Positions 18,443 to 26,348 of a DNA stretch of 64,000 bases are shown here, piece by piece; the stretch's first letter is position 1; each line of letters opens with the position of its first letter. The notes below the pieces were generated by a model. That model made no database searches and was not told where the DNA came from. It was given only the letters and a program-made list of their open reading frames with translations. This stretch comes from UBA7662 sp943369355. Lineage in GTDB: Bacteria > Bacteroidota > Bacteroidia > UBA7662. The position numbers were made by a program, and so were the translations under genes. The stretch spans positions 1 to 64,000 of the forward strand of contig CALRMX020000009.1 in NCBI GenBank assembly GCA_943369355.1. The letters run 5' to 3'.

Positions 18443-19420
18443 ATGTCAGTACTCGTATTTGCCGAAAATAGCGGTGGCACTTTTAAAAAAGCCACTTTTG
18501 AAGCAGTAAGTTATGCCGCTGCCGTTGCACAGTTGAGCAACAGCGAAGTTACTGCCGTGGTTTTAGGAACCGTAGCTGCCGATGTGTTGACACAACTCGG
18601 AACTTACGGTGCCGACAAAGTGCTTCACATTACCGATGCCAGCCTCGACCAGTTTGAAGCCCATGCCGCAGCCAAGGCCATTGCCGCTGCTGCCGAGCAG
18701 AGTGGTGCCAAAACCGTGATTGTATCGAATAATTATTCAGGAAAAGCCTTAGCGCCTCGTTTGAGCGTGAAGTTGGGCGCAGCCTTGGCTACTGGTGCAG
18801 TAGATGTACCTACGGCCAGTGGAAACACCCTCACCGTACGCCGCTCTGTATTTTCGAACAAGGGTTTTGCCGATATAACGTTGAATAGCGACAAAAAGGT
18901 GATTACACTCACCCCAAACAGCTATAAATTGGTAGAGCTGAACAAAGCAGCGGCTGTAAGTACATTAGCTAATCCTGTAGCTGGTGCCGACTTCAAAACA
19001 AAAACAATTGAATTAAAAAAGGTTACTGGCAAAATTCCACTCACCGAAGCGGAATTAGTAGTGTCGGCAGGTCGTGGTTTGAAGGGGCCCGAAAACTGGG
19101 GTATGGTAGAAGAAATGGCTAGCTTGTTAGGTGCAGCCACCGCTTGTTCGAAGCCTGTATCCGATTTGCACTGGCGTGGTCACGAAGAACACGTAGGCCA
19201 AACCGGCATCACCATCAAGCCGAATTTGTATGTGGCCATTGGGATATCGGGAGCTATCCAACATCTAGCAGGTGTAAGTGGAAGTAAGGTGATTGTAGCG
19301 ATTAATACCGACAAAGAAGCGCCTTTCTTTAAAATTGCCGATTATGGTATTGTAGGCGATGCCTTCGATGTGGTGCCTCGCTTGAACGAAGCCATCCGTA
19401 AATTTAAGGCGGCGCATTAA
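18443..19420 (+). CDS. etfA: Electron transfer flavoprotein alpha subunit
   Basis: The start is ATG 18443 (MSVLVFAENSGG), giving 325 aa. The C-terminal FAD domain is clear: VSAGRGLKGPENW, HEEHVGQTGITIKPNLYVAI, GISGAIQHLAG, then VAINTDKEAPFFKIADYGIVGD. It binds FAD and pairs with EtfB. The gene starts one base after the etfB stop, so expression is coupled. The DUF151 gene follows after 25 nt and may belong to the same transcript, which ends at the terminator at 20073. Confidence 0.97.
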   Translation: MSVLVFAENSGGTFKKATFEAVSYAAAVAQLSNSEVTAVVLGTVAADVLTQLGTYGADKVLHITDASLDQFEAHAAAKAIAAAAEQSGAKTVIVSNNYSGKALAPRLSVKLGAALATGAVDVPTASGNTLTVRRSVFSNKGFADITLNSDKKVITLTPNSYKLVELNKAAAVSTLANPVAGADFKTKTIELKKVTGKIPLTEAELVVSAGRGLKGPENWGMVEEMASLLGAATACSKPVSDLHWRGHEEHVGQTGITIKPNLYVAIGISGAIQHLAGVSGSKVIVAINTDKEAPFFKIADYGIVGDAFDVVPRLNEAIRKFKAAH

Positions 19421-19445
19421 TCCCGCGCTGCCAAAGCTTGTACGG

Positions 19446-20045
19446 ATGAAGAAAATAGAGCTCGAAATTATCGCGCTGAGCGACAGTACGGCATCGAACA
19501 ATACGTTTGCCATTGTGCTGGGTGAAAAGGCTGGTAATCGCCGTTTACCCGTGATTATCGGTGCCTTCGAAGCTCAGGCCATTGCCGTTGAGCTTGAAAA
19601 GATGAAGCCTGCTCGTCCGCTTACCCATGATTTATTCAGGAATTTCGCTCAATCGTTCGACATCCGAATCGAAGAAGTGGTGATCGTAGAGCTCAAGGAG
19701 GGCATCTTTTATGCGCGCTTACATTGCCGAAGTGGTGCTGAGGTGCGCGAGGTGGATGCCCGTACGAGCGATGCTATTGCCTTGGCCATACGTTTCAACT
19801 GTCCAATTTACACCTTCGAACACATCATGGCCGAGGGTGGGTTGGTATTTGAAGATGATGGTAATGCTAAACCTGCAGCGAAAGCCGTTGAAGAAGTTGA
19901 AGCGGCAAGTCCAGGACGTAAAGGACCTTTTGCCCTCAAAAGCGACGAAGAGCTCGAAAAACTGCTCGATGAGGCTTTGGGGAATGAGGATTACGAACGA
20001 GCAGCAAAAATCCGTGATGAGATAGATCGCAGAAGAGCCGGATGA
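19446..20045 (+). CDS. DUF151 (bifunctional nuclease-like) protein with C-terminal UVR motif
   Basis: This 199-aa protein has an N-terminal DUF151/BFN domain (about residues 1-130). Markers are MKKIELEIIALSDSTASNNT, LPVIIGAFEAQAIAVELE, RPLTHDLFRNF and VDARTSDAIALAIRFNCPIY. After an Ala/Glu linker it ends in a UvrB/UvrC interaction motif (LDEALGNEDYERAAKIRDEI). BFN proteins have been linked to nuclease activity in plants; in Bacteroidota this DUF151+UVR architecture is common, but its function is not settled. It lies downstream of etfBA in the same direction and ends just before a strong terminator. Confidence 0.92.
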   Translation: MKKIELEIIALSDSTASNNTFAIVLGEKAGNRRLPVIIGAFEAQAIAVELEKMKPARPLTHDLFRNFAQSFDIRIEEVVIVELKEGIFYARLHCRSGAEVREVDARTSDAIALAIRFNCPIYTFEHIMAEGGLVFEDDGNAKPAAKAVEEVEAASPGRKGPFALKSDEELEKLLDEALGNEDYERAAKIRDEIDRRRAG

Positions 20046-20072
20046 ACAGATTTTTCCTAATTTAGACCTCAC

Positions 20073-20096
20073 AACCCGTTGCAAAACGGGTTTTTT
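20073..20096 (+). terminator. Intrinsic terminator after the DUF151 gene
   Basis: The perfect 8-bp stem AACCCGTT / AACGGGTT has a GCAA loop and a T6 tail. It ends only 10 nt before the ATG of the nucleoside transporter. Confidence 0.88.
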
Positions 20097-20106
20097 ATTG
20101 CAGCAT

Positions 20107-21396
20107 ATGGCACAACTCCTCAACGGTCTCATCGGCATCGTTTCTATTTTGACGATTTTATTCCTTTTATCGGCACACCGAAAACGGATCAACTGGCGCA
20201 CCATAGGGATGGCGTTGCTGTTGCAGATCACCTTCGCCTTTTTGGTGATACGTATCCCATTGGTAAAACAGGGCTTCGAAAAAGTATCAGGATTTTTTGT
20301 GGTACTGCTCAGTTTTACGAAGTCGGGCTCGGAGTTTTTGTTCGGTTCACTCGTCAACAATGTCGAATCGTTTGGATTCATTTTCGTTTTTCAGGTATTA
20401 CCCACCATTCTCTTTTTTGCTGCACTTACTTCTGCGCTCTATTATTTCGGGATTTTACAGAAGGTAGTCTTTGTTTTTGCCTGGATCATGAACCGTTTGA
20501 TGCGCCTGTCGGGTGCCGAAAGTTTAGCCGCTTCGGCCAACGTTTTCCTTGGGCAAACAGAAGCGCCGTTGCTTATCCGGCCTTACATTGAGCGGATGAC
20601 CCGCTCGGAAACGCTAGCCTTGATGACCGGCGGCATGGCCACCATCGCTGGTGGTGTTTTGGCAGCCTATGTAGGCTTTTTGGGTGGAACCGACCCTGTG
20701 CAACAGCAACTTTTTGCAACACATTTGTTGTCGGCCTCCATCATGGCCGCGCCCGGCTCGTTGTTAGCAGCCAAGCTGCTCATGCCCGAAACCGAGGAGT
20801 TCGATAAGGAATTGAAGGTAAATAAGGAGTCGATAGGCAGCAATGTGCTCGAAGCGATTTCGAACGGTACAGGCGACGGATTACGTTTGGCAGTGAACGT
20901 AGGGGCTATGTTGCTGGTATTTACCGCGCTCATGGCCATGATGAATTATATCTTTCAAAACATCATCGGCGAACTTACCGGTTTAAATGAAATCATTGTA
21001 AGCAGCACGGGTGGAAAATATACTGGCTTGAGTTTGCAATATGTATTGGGGCAGTTGTTTTCGCCTATCGCCTGGCTCATCGGCATACGGGGCGATGATG
21101 TGGTGCTCATAGGGCAGCTTTTGGGCGAAAAAACGATCTTGAACGAGTTTTTTGCCTACTCTACCTTGTCGGGTATGAAAGCGTCGGCAGTGTTTCAAGA
21201 CCAACGCAGTATTCTCATGGCCACCTATGCTTTGTGTGGTTTTGCCAATTTTGCCTCCATCGGCATTCAAATTGGCGGCATTGGCGCTCTTGCACCCGGC
21301 AAAAAAACCATGCTTTCGCAATTGGGCATACGGGCACTCATTGGGGGCACAGCGGCTTGTTTGCTCAACGCCGCCATTGCCGGCATGTTTATCTGA
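20107..21396 (+). CDS. Concentrative nucleoside transporter (CNT/NupC family)
   Basis: This 429-aa protein has about ten hydrophobic segments. CNT signatures include GQTEAPLLIRPYIERMTRSE, the nucleoside- and cation-binding hairpin, and MTGGMATIAGGVLAAYVGFL. GFANFASIGIQIGGIGALAP is the second conserved half-repeat hairpin. It should import nucleosides with Na+ or H+ across the inner membrane. I use ATG 20107; a TTG at 20098 is inside the tail of the upstream terminator. There is no room for a promoter between that terminator and the start, so transcription must read through the hairpin or begin upstream of it. Confidence 0.94.
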   Translation: MAQLLNGLIGIVSILTILFLLSAHRKRINWRTIGMALLLQITFAFLVIRIPLVKQGFEKVSGFFVVLLSFTKSGSEFLFGSLVNNVESFGFIFVFQVLPTILFFAALTSALYYFGILQKVVFVFAWIMNRLMRLSGAESLAASANVFLGQTEAPLLIRPYIERMTRSETLALMTGGMATIAGGVLAAYVGFLGGTDPVQQQLFATHLLSASIMAAPGSLLAAKLLMPETEEFDKELKVNKESIGSNVLEAISNGTGDGLRLAVNVGAMLLVFTALMAMMNYIFQNIIGELTGLNEIIVSSTGGKYTGLSLQYVLGQLFSPIAWLIGIRGDDVVLIGQLLGEKTILNEFFAYSTLSGMKASAVFQDQRSILMATYALCGFANFASIGIQIGGIGALAPGKKTMLSQLGIRALIGGTAACLLNAAIAGMFI

Positions 21397-21397
21397 C

Positions 21398-21417
21398 GCT
21401 TGCCTAATTGGGCAAGC
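21398..21417 (+). terminator. Weak hairpin after the nucleoside transporter gene
   Basis: The stem GCTTGCC / GGCAAGC with a 6-nt loop directly follows the stop codon. The T tract after it is poor (CTTGCTATTTT), so termination may be partial. Confidence 0.5.
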
Positions 21418-21450
21418 CTTGCTATTTTGTCATAATCCAATATGTATACT

Positions 21451-22296
21451 ATGAAAAAACTCAGTTTATTGTTTTGCCTGCTTGTTGGGCTCATTGCGTC
21501 AACCAGTGCTCAAGTAGCGCAAGAAAGCGGCTCGGGTAAATCGGCAGAAATTGTAGTTCATTATCTCGAGAACTATCCATTTGCTTACCGCAACGAAGCA
21601 GGTGAGCTGATGGGAATTGAAATCGATATCATGGAACAATTCAGCAAATGGCTGAAAGAAACCAAAGGATACGAAAAGGTGAAGATGGTTTTTCTCCCAC
21701 ATACCGATTTTGCGAAGGTATATGCAGAAGTAAAGGGAGGAAAAGGAGCCGTAATTGGCTTGGCATCGGTTACGGTAACCAAAGAACGTCAACAAGAGGT
21801 GAGCTTTTCGGCGCCCTACCTCAAAAATATCTCCTTGCTCATCTCGAATACCGAAGTGCCTTCGTTGCGTAATTACGACGAAATGAGCAAACTCTTTGGC
21901 GAGATGACTGCGGTGGTGAACAGAGGAACGGTTGCTGAGCGTCACCTCATGGAAGTAAAGAAGAAACATTACCCCACCATGCGCGTGAACTACGTTGAGC
22001 GCCCACAAGAGGTGGTTGAAAGAGTTGCCGAAAACAAAGGGAAGTATTTCGGTTATGTCGACTTGCTTACCTACTGGGCCTACCTCAAAGACAAACCTGC
22101 CAATTTGAAAATTCACCGTGTGGCCACACTTGATCAACAGCGTTTTGCGATGATCTTACCTAAGGGCAGCGAATGGCAGTTAACCATAAACGAGTTTATG
22201 GAGTCGGGTTTTGGCTTTACCGCCACCGAAGTGTATGCCGAAATACTCAAAAAGCACCTCGGCTACGAGGTGGTGAAGTCGGTTGAACTATACTGA
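21451..22296 (+). CDS. Periplasmic substrate-binding protein, amino-acid (SBP_bac_3) type
   Basis: From ATG 21451 this 281-aa protein has a Sec signal peptide (MKKLSLLFCLLVGLIASTSA). It then shows the family-3 solute-binding fold: YPFAYRNEAGELMGIEIDIM in lobe 1 and ERQQEVSFSAPYLKN, the conserved SxPY element. Lobe 2 carries the NRGTVAERHLMEVK motif and ends with the C-terminal helix. No ABC permease or ATPase gene lies nearby. It may serve an unlinked transporter, feed a sensor, or act as a stand-alone binding protein. An alternative ATG at 21442 adds three residues. Confidence 0.88.
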   Translation: MKKLSLLFCLLVGLIASTSAQVAQESGSGKSAEIVVHYLENYPFAYRNEAGELMGIEIDIMEQFSKWLKETKGYEKVKMVFLPHTDFAKVYAEVKGGKGAVIGLASVTVTKERQQEVSFSAPYLKNISLLISNTEVPSLRNYDEMSKLFGEMTAVVNRGTVAERHLMEVKKKHYPTMRVNYVERPQEVVERVAENKGKYFGYVDLLTYWAYLKDKPANLKIHRVATLDQQRFAMILPKGSEWQLTINEFMESGFGFTATEVYAEILKKHLGYEVVKSVELY

Positions 22297-22319
22297 TTAA
22301 ACTTCAGCAGTAGCTATAG

Positions 22320-22343
22320 GCCTTCCCTCGGGAAGGCTTTTTT
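22320..22343 (+). terminator. Intrinsic terminator after the binding-protein gene
   Basis: The 7-bp stem GCCTTCC / GGAAGGC has a CTCG tetraloop and a T6 tail. Confidence 0.9.
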
Positions 22344-22371
22344 GTTTTCGGGCGACAATAACGGTTCATAC

Positions 22372-22385
22372 CTGTCAATTGACAG
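22372..22385. promoter_or_regulatory. Perfect 14-bp palindrome, candidate operator
   Basis: CTGTCAATTGACAG is fully self-complementary and lies in the 156-nt spacer upstream of the small secreted protein at 22500. Its TGTCA...TGACA half-sites resemble the GTCA-AAA-TGAC repeats near hsp20 (50647) and at 43410. Confidence 0.45.
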
Positions 22386-22499
22386 TTCAGTACCCTGATA
22401 CGACGGTTCCTTCGGAATGATTTTTAGGAGCATGCAACTTGTCACAGATTTGTAACGTCAATAAACACAAAGAACCCAACTTCTCAACTAGATCCGAAT

Positions 22500-22856
22500 A
22501 TGAAAACCTTATTCACCCTCCTCCTCCTGCTGTCGACCAGCACACTGACATTCGCTGCCAATGGCGACGAAAAACCCGCTACCAGCCAAAAGGAAATGGC
22601 CATCGAAAAAATGTGGAAGCAGCTTAACCGCAGCATACGCGTGGAAGAAGACTTCCGCTATGTAGGCTTTGAAGCCCGTGTAGAAGTAGAATTCAAAATC
22701 AACGACGACGGTAAAATTGAGGTGATGGAAGTGTATAATGCCAGCACCGAGCTTCGTTTAAGCATCGAACGTCAGTTGCAGCAGCTCCGTGTAACCGATG
22801 TGTTTTTGCTGGCCGGACAAACGTATATCGTGCCCATCAAGCTGAGCTACCAGTAA
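22500..22856 (+). CDS. Small secreted TonB-C-like protein of unknown function
   Basis: This 118-aa protein has a clear signal peptide (MKTLFTLLLLLSTSTLTFA). The mature 98 residues include VEVEFKINDDGKIEVMEVYN followed by an amphipathic helix (LRLSIERQLQQLRV) and YIVPIKLSYQ. This strand-helix-strand order resembles the TonB C-terminal/energy-transducing fold, in which a conserved F-x-I-x-x-D/N-G-x-I strand is typical. Membrane anchor and proline-rich linker are missing, so it is not a functional TonB. The role is unknown; it may be a periplasmic binding module. Confidence 0.82.
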   Translation: MKTLFTLLLLLSTSTLTFAANGDEKPATSQKEMAIEKMWKQLNRSIRVEEDFRYVGFEARVEVEFKINDDGKIEVMEVYNASTELRLSIERQLQQLRVTDVFLLAGQTYIVPIKLSYQ

Positions 22857-22876
22857 GCACTACCTCCAAACTCTGT

Positions 22877-22910
22877 AAAGCCTCTGCCTCAACCGGAGGC
22901 TTTTGTTTTT
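22877..22910 (+). terminator. Intrinsic terminator with an overlapping alternative hairpin
   Basis: The stem AAAGCCTC / GAGGCTTT is followed by TTGTTTTT. The 5' arm overlaps CCTCTGCC (22881-22888), which can instead pair with GGCAGAGG at 22913-22920 and would disrupt the terminator. Confidence 0.75.
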
Positions 22911-22944
22911 TAGGCAGAGGGTGGCAGTCCTCATTCCTATTGCT

Positions 22945-22952
22945 TAGGTTTG
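22945..22952 (+). promoter_or_regulatory. -7 box abutting the GH92 start codon
   Basis: TAGGTTTG exactly matches TAnnTTTG and is followed by GGGA and then ATG at 22957. If used, transcription would start at or next to the A of the ATG. Confidence 0.5.
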
Positions 22953-22956
22953 GGGA

Positions 22957-25872
22957 ATGAAGAAGGTATTTACGCTGCTGCTTTTTTTACTATCAATCGG
23001 CGCTCATGGGCAAGCCCAGAAGTCGATATTGTCGTACGTAAACCCTTTTAGTGGAACCGGAGGCCACGGTCATACCTATCCAGGCGCTACGGTTCCTTAC
23101 GGCATGGTGCAGCTCAGCCCCGATACCCGCCTCGATGGCTGGGATGGCTGCTCGGGCTACCATTACGACGACAGTAGCATCTATGGCTTCTCGCATACCC
23201 ATTTAAGTGGCACAGGCGTGAGCGACTACGGCGATTTGTTGCTGATGCCGGCCACCGAGCTGCCCAAAGGCGGACAGCTATATGCGTATCGTACGCAGTT
23301 TAGTCACGACCAAGAGCACGCTTCACCTGGCTACTATCGGGTTGATTTCAAGAACGGGTTGAGTGCCGAGCTTACCGCCTCATTGTTTTCGGGCTACCAT
23401 CGATATGCCTACCCAACTACCGACAGCCAATGGGTGGTGCTACGTTTCGACCACCGCGATAAAACCACAGCTTCGGCCTTTCGTCGCATCAGTGCAAATA
23501 CGCTGGCCGGCTACCGCCACAGTACTGCATGGGCGAAAGACCAGCGCTTGTTTTTTGTGGTGGAGTTTACCACTCCCGTTCAACTGTATACCTCAAAAGG
23601 GGAAGTGCTTCCCGATACCGCCAGTTATTGGCAAGGGCTCGATGAGGTGTGGATACGTACCGCCAAAAGTCAGGTGGTTGGTGCCAAGTTGAGCCTCTCG
23701 GGTGTAGACGAGCAGGGTGCATGGCTCAACCATCAACAACGCAATGCCGATTTTGAGGAGGCACGCACACAGGCGCAACAAACGTGGACCAAGGAGCTTT
23801 CGGTTATTCGTGTGGAAGGCAACGACTTGCATTTGCGAAAGTTTTATACCGCCCTGTACCATACCATGCTGCAGCCCAACCGCTTCAGCGATGCCGACGG
23901 CTGGTACCGCGGGCTCGACGGCAAGCTGCACGAAAGTCGACAACATACCCAATACACCGTGTTTTCGTTGTGGGATACCTACCGCGCGGCGCATCCGATG
24001 TACAGCCTCATCGACGAGCAACGTACCCGCGACTATCTCGCCACATTTTTAGCGCACTACAAACAAGCCGGTCATTTGCCCGTTTGGGAGCTGGCCGGCA
24101 ACGAAACCTGGTGCATGATTGGCTACCACAGTGCTTCGGTAATTGCCGATGCTGTATGGAAAGGTTTGGCCGACACCGCCCAGGTGAAAGAACTGCTGCA
24201 AGCCATGCAAGCCACCAGTGGCGACGGGCGTTATGGACGAAATGTATACAACCGCAAGGGTTATTTGGAGATAGAAGACGAAAGCGAGTCGGTATCGAAG
24301 ACCTTGGAATATGCCTACAACGACTGGTGTATTGGTCGGGTGGCCAGTTGGTTGGGCAACACCGAGCTGGCACGGAAATACTATCAGCGCAGCGCGGCTT
24401 GGATCAATGTGCTGGATCCGGTCACGGGCCTCATGCGGCCGCGCACCAATGGCGGCTTCCTGAAGCCGTTTGATCCGTGGGAAGTAAACAACCACTTTAC
24501 CGAGGCCAACAGTTGGCAGTATAGTTTTTATGTGCCCCACGATCTCGAAGGGTATATGGGTGTTTTGGGTGGCGAAAAGCGGTTGGAGAATTTGCTCGAC
24601 AGCCTTTTTAGCGCTCCCTCGAAGACTACGGGCCGTGATCAGGCCGACATTACCGGACTCATCGGGCAATATGCACACGGCAACGAGCCGAGTCACCATA
24701 TCGCCTTTTTGTACCATGCCGTAGGCAAGCCTGCCAAAAGCCAGCGATTGGTGAACGCCATACTCGACACGCTTTATCGCGATGCGCCCGACGGTTTAAG
24801 CGGCAACGAAGATTGCGGGCAGATGAGTGCCTGGTACGTGATGGCCAGTTTGGGGCTGTATCAAGTGGCTCCCGGCGAACCCAATTATGTATTGCTGGCA
24901 CCGGCTCAAGACTATGCTGCAATCCGTACTGGCAGTGGCCGTGATTTTGAAGTACTGCGCCGCGGCAACGGAGCCTATGTTGAACGAGTACTTCTCAATG
25001 GCCGCATTTGGCCGCTTGCATGGCTTCCGCACGACAGCATTCGCCAAGGAGGAAGGCTGGAAGTGCAGATGAGTAGTACGCCTACACCTTGGGGAACAGC
25101 CAAAGAACACCGTTGGCGTAGTGCCGGAATGTCGATGCTGCTGCCGTCGCCAATATTGAATTACAGCGATGCTGGCTTTTACGACAGTTTGGTGGTGAGC
25201 TGGAAAGTTCAACCTGGCGCAAAAATTCGGTATACACTCGATGGGAGCGATCCTCGTTTTGCCCCGGATGCCAAAAGCAACAAGTTGGTGCTCAAAGAAA
25301 ATAGCCGTCTGCGCGTAGTGCAGTACTTGGCCATCGGCGCCAACGATCGGGTACCCGCTTTTGTAAGCAACGAGAGTTATGCTTCGTTTTACCGCATACC
25401 CGAAAAACGTAGCTTAAGCTGGTCGGTTCCTCCCAAAAAAGAATACCGGGCATCGGGCGAAAAAACGCTCATCGATGGACTTACTGGCGACAAAGACTGG
25501 CGTAAAGGCCGTTGGGTAGGCTGGCAAGGCACCGATGTAACCTTACGAGTTGACCTGAGCAAGGTGCGTAAAGTAGAAGAAGTGTATGGCAGCTTTGTAC
25601 AAGATAGCCGCTCGTGGATTCTATTTCCAACACGCTTTGAAGTGGAAGGAAGTAAGGATGGGAAAATTTGGGTGCCCTTGTTGTTGCTCGAGCCAGTAGT
25701 CAACCCATTTGATGATATGCCTCAAACAACGGTGATTGGTGAACGCTTACAGTCGTCTGTTGAGCTGAGGTATTTGCGGGTACGTATCAAACATTACGGT
25801 GCTTTGCCGCACGGACACATTGGCGCACCCGGCGCTGCTTACATTTTTATGGACGAGCTAATCGTACGTTAA
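22957..25872 (+). CDS. GH92 family alpha-mannosidase with C-terminal carbohydrate-binding-like modules
   Basis: This 971-aa secreted protein has the signal peptide MKKVFTLLLFLLSIGAHGQ. GH92 hallmarks are YVNPFSGTGGHGHTYPGAT at the mature N-terminus, FSHTHLSGTGVSDYGDLLLM, GNETWCMIGYHSASVIADA (about 380-398) and GNEDCGQMSAWYVMASLGLY near 615, which carries acidic and metal-binding residues. GH92 enzymes are Ca2+-dependent exo-alpha-mannosidases acting on N-glycans or mannans. After ~730 come a chitobiase/hexosaminidase-type beta domain (IRYTLDGSDPRF) and an F5/8 C-like module at ~830-970. It probably acts in the periplasm or at the surface. No SusC/SusD pair is nearby, so this is not a standard polysaccharide-utilisation locus. 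The stop overlaps the convergent gene by TTAA. Confidence 0.95.
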   Translation: MKKVFTLLLFLLSIGAHGQAQKSILSYVNPFSGTGGHGHTYPGATVPYGMVQLSPDTRLDGWDGCSGYHYDDSSIYGFSHTHLSGTGVSDYGDLLLMPATELPKGGQLYAYRTQFSHDQEHASPGYYRVDFKNGLSAELTASLFSGYHRYAYPTTDSQWVVLRFDHRDKTTASAFRRISANTLAGYRHSTAWAKDQRLFFVVEFTTPVQLYTSKGEVLPDTASYWQGLDEVWIRTAKSQVVGAKLSLSGVDEQGAWLNHQQRNADFEEARTQAQQTWTKELSVIRVEGNDLHLRKFYTALYHTMLQPNRFSDADGWYRGLDGKLHESRQHTQYTVFSLWDTYRAAHPMYSLIDEQRTRDYLATFLAHYKQAGHLPVWELAGNETWCMIGYHSASVIADAVWKGLADTAQVKELLQAMQATSGDGRYGRNVYNRKGYLEIEDESESVSKTLEYAYNDWCIGRVASWLGNTELARKYYQRSAAWINVLDPVTGLMRPRTNGGFLKPFDPWEVNNHFTEANSWQYSFYVPHDLEGYMGVLGGEKRLENLLDSLFSAPSKTTGRDQADITGLIGQYAHGNEPSHHIAFLYHAVGKPAKSQRLVNAILDTLYRDAPDGLSGNEDCGQMSAWYVMASLGLYQVAPGEPNYVLLAPAQDYAAIRTGSGRDFEVLRRGNGAYVERVLLNGRIWPLAWLPHDSIRQGGRLEVQMSSTPTPWGTAKEHRWRSAGMSMLLPSPILNYSDAGFYDSLVVSWKVQPGAKIRYTLDGSDPRFAPDAKSNKLVLKENSRLRVVQYLAIGANDRVPAFVSNESYASFYRIPEKRSLSWSVPPKKEYRASGEKTLIDGLTGDKDWRKGRWVGWQGTDVTLRVDLSKVRKVEEVYGSFVQDSRSWILFPTRFEVEGSKDGKIWVPLLLLEPVVNPFDDMPQTTVIGERLQSSVELRYLRVRIKHYGALPHGHIGAPGAAYIFMDELIVR

Positions 25873-26192
25873 GCTTGCGTGGCAATAAACTGAACCTGAA
25901 TGCCGCAATGATCGCATAACGAGAGGGCACCTGCCACACCGGCGCCACGTTCCCAAGCCGACGAAGGACTCGAGTACCTTATCCAACGAAGGTGATGGCT
26001 CTTACGCTGACAAAGTGGGCAGTCGGTTTGCAAACGAAACTTCAAAGAATCTAATGGCACGTCGAGGCACGATTCTACATCTTCGGCTGGAAAAAAACCG
26101 TGATATACCTTTTCCTCGGCAGCATCGGGGCGGGTAAGTACCTTGAGCAACTCCAGCATCTCGGGCGTCATTTGTGAAGCGGGTACAGCCAT
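25869..26192 (-). CDS. Small zinc-ribbon-like protein, unknown function
   Basis: This 107-aa protein has no signal peptide. Two CxxC pairs (CPLC at about residues 58-61 and CDHC about 92-95) are separated by ~30 residues with basic and Trp positions (HHLRWIRY). This is the layout of a zinc ribbon and suggests nucleic-acid or protein binding. The N-terminal ~50 residues are acidic and helical. I do not recognise a named family. It is convergent with the GH92 gene, sharing a TTAA for both stops, and has no operon partner. Confidence 0.75.
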   Translation of the reverse strand: MAVPASQMTPEMLELLKVLTRPDAAEEKVYHGFFPAEDVESCLDVPLDSLKFRLQTDCPLCQRKSHHLRWIRYSSPSSAWERGAGVAGALSLCDHCGIQVQFIATQA

Positions 26193-26348
26193 AGGAAGTT
26201 TATTTCAGTTTTATGAAACTACATAATTGTGGTTTTGGTATTTCCCCAAGTTTATGCACATTCATAAAATACCCTAAGCACGGTAGTTGCTTGGTGAGGA
26301 CATCGCCCTCAACTTACTTCACAGCGTATTCAAGAGTCAATAGTAAGC

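Noticed and set aside
22411..22429. Possible -24/-12 sigma-54 promoter near the 14-bp palindrome
   Set aside because: TCGG-N8-TTAG has two mismatches in the key positions, and the palindrome is only about 36 bp away, too close for typical enhancer sites.
24049..24717. 222-codon antisense frame within the GH92 gene
   Set aside because: It is a shadow of a clearly coding strand with typical GH92 motifs; similar shadows occur throughout.
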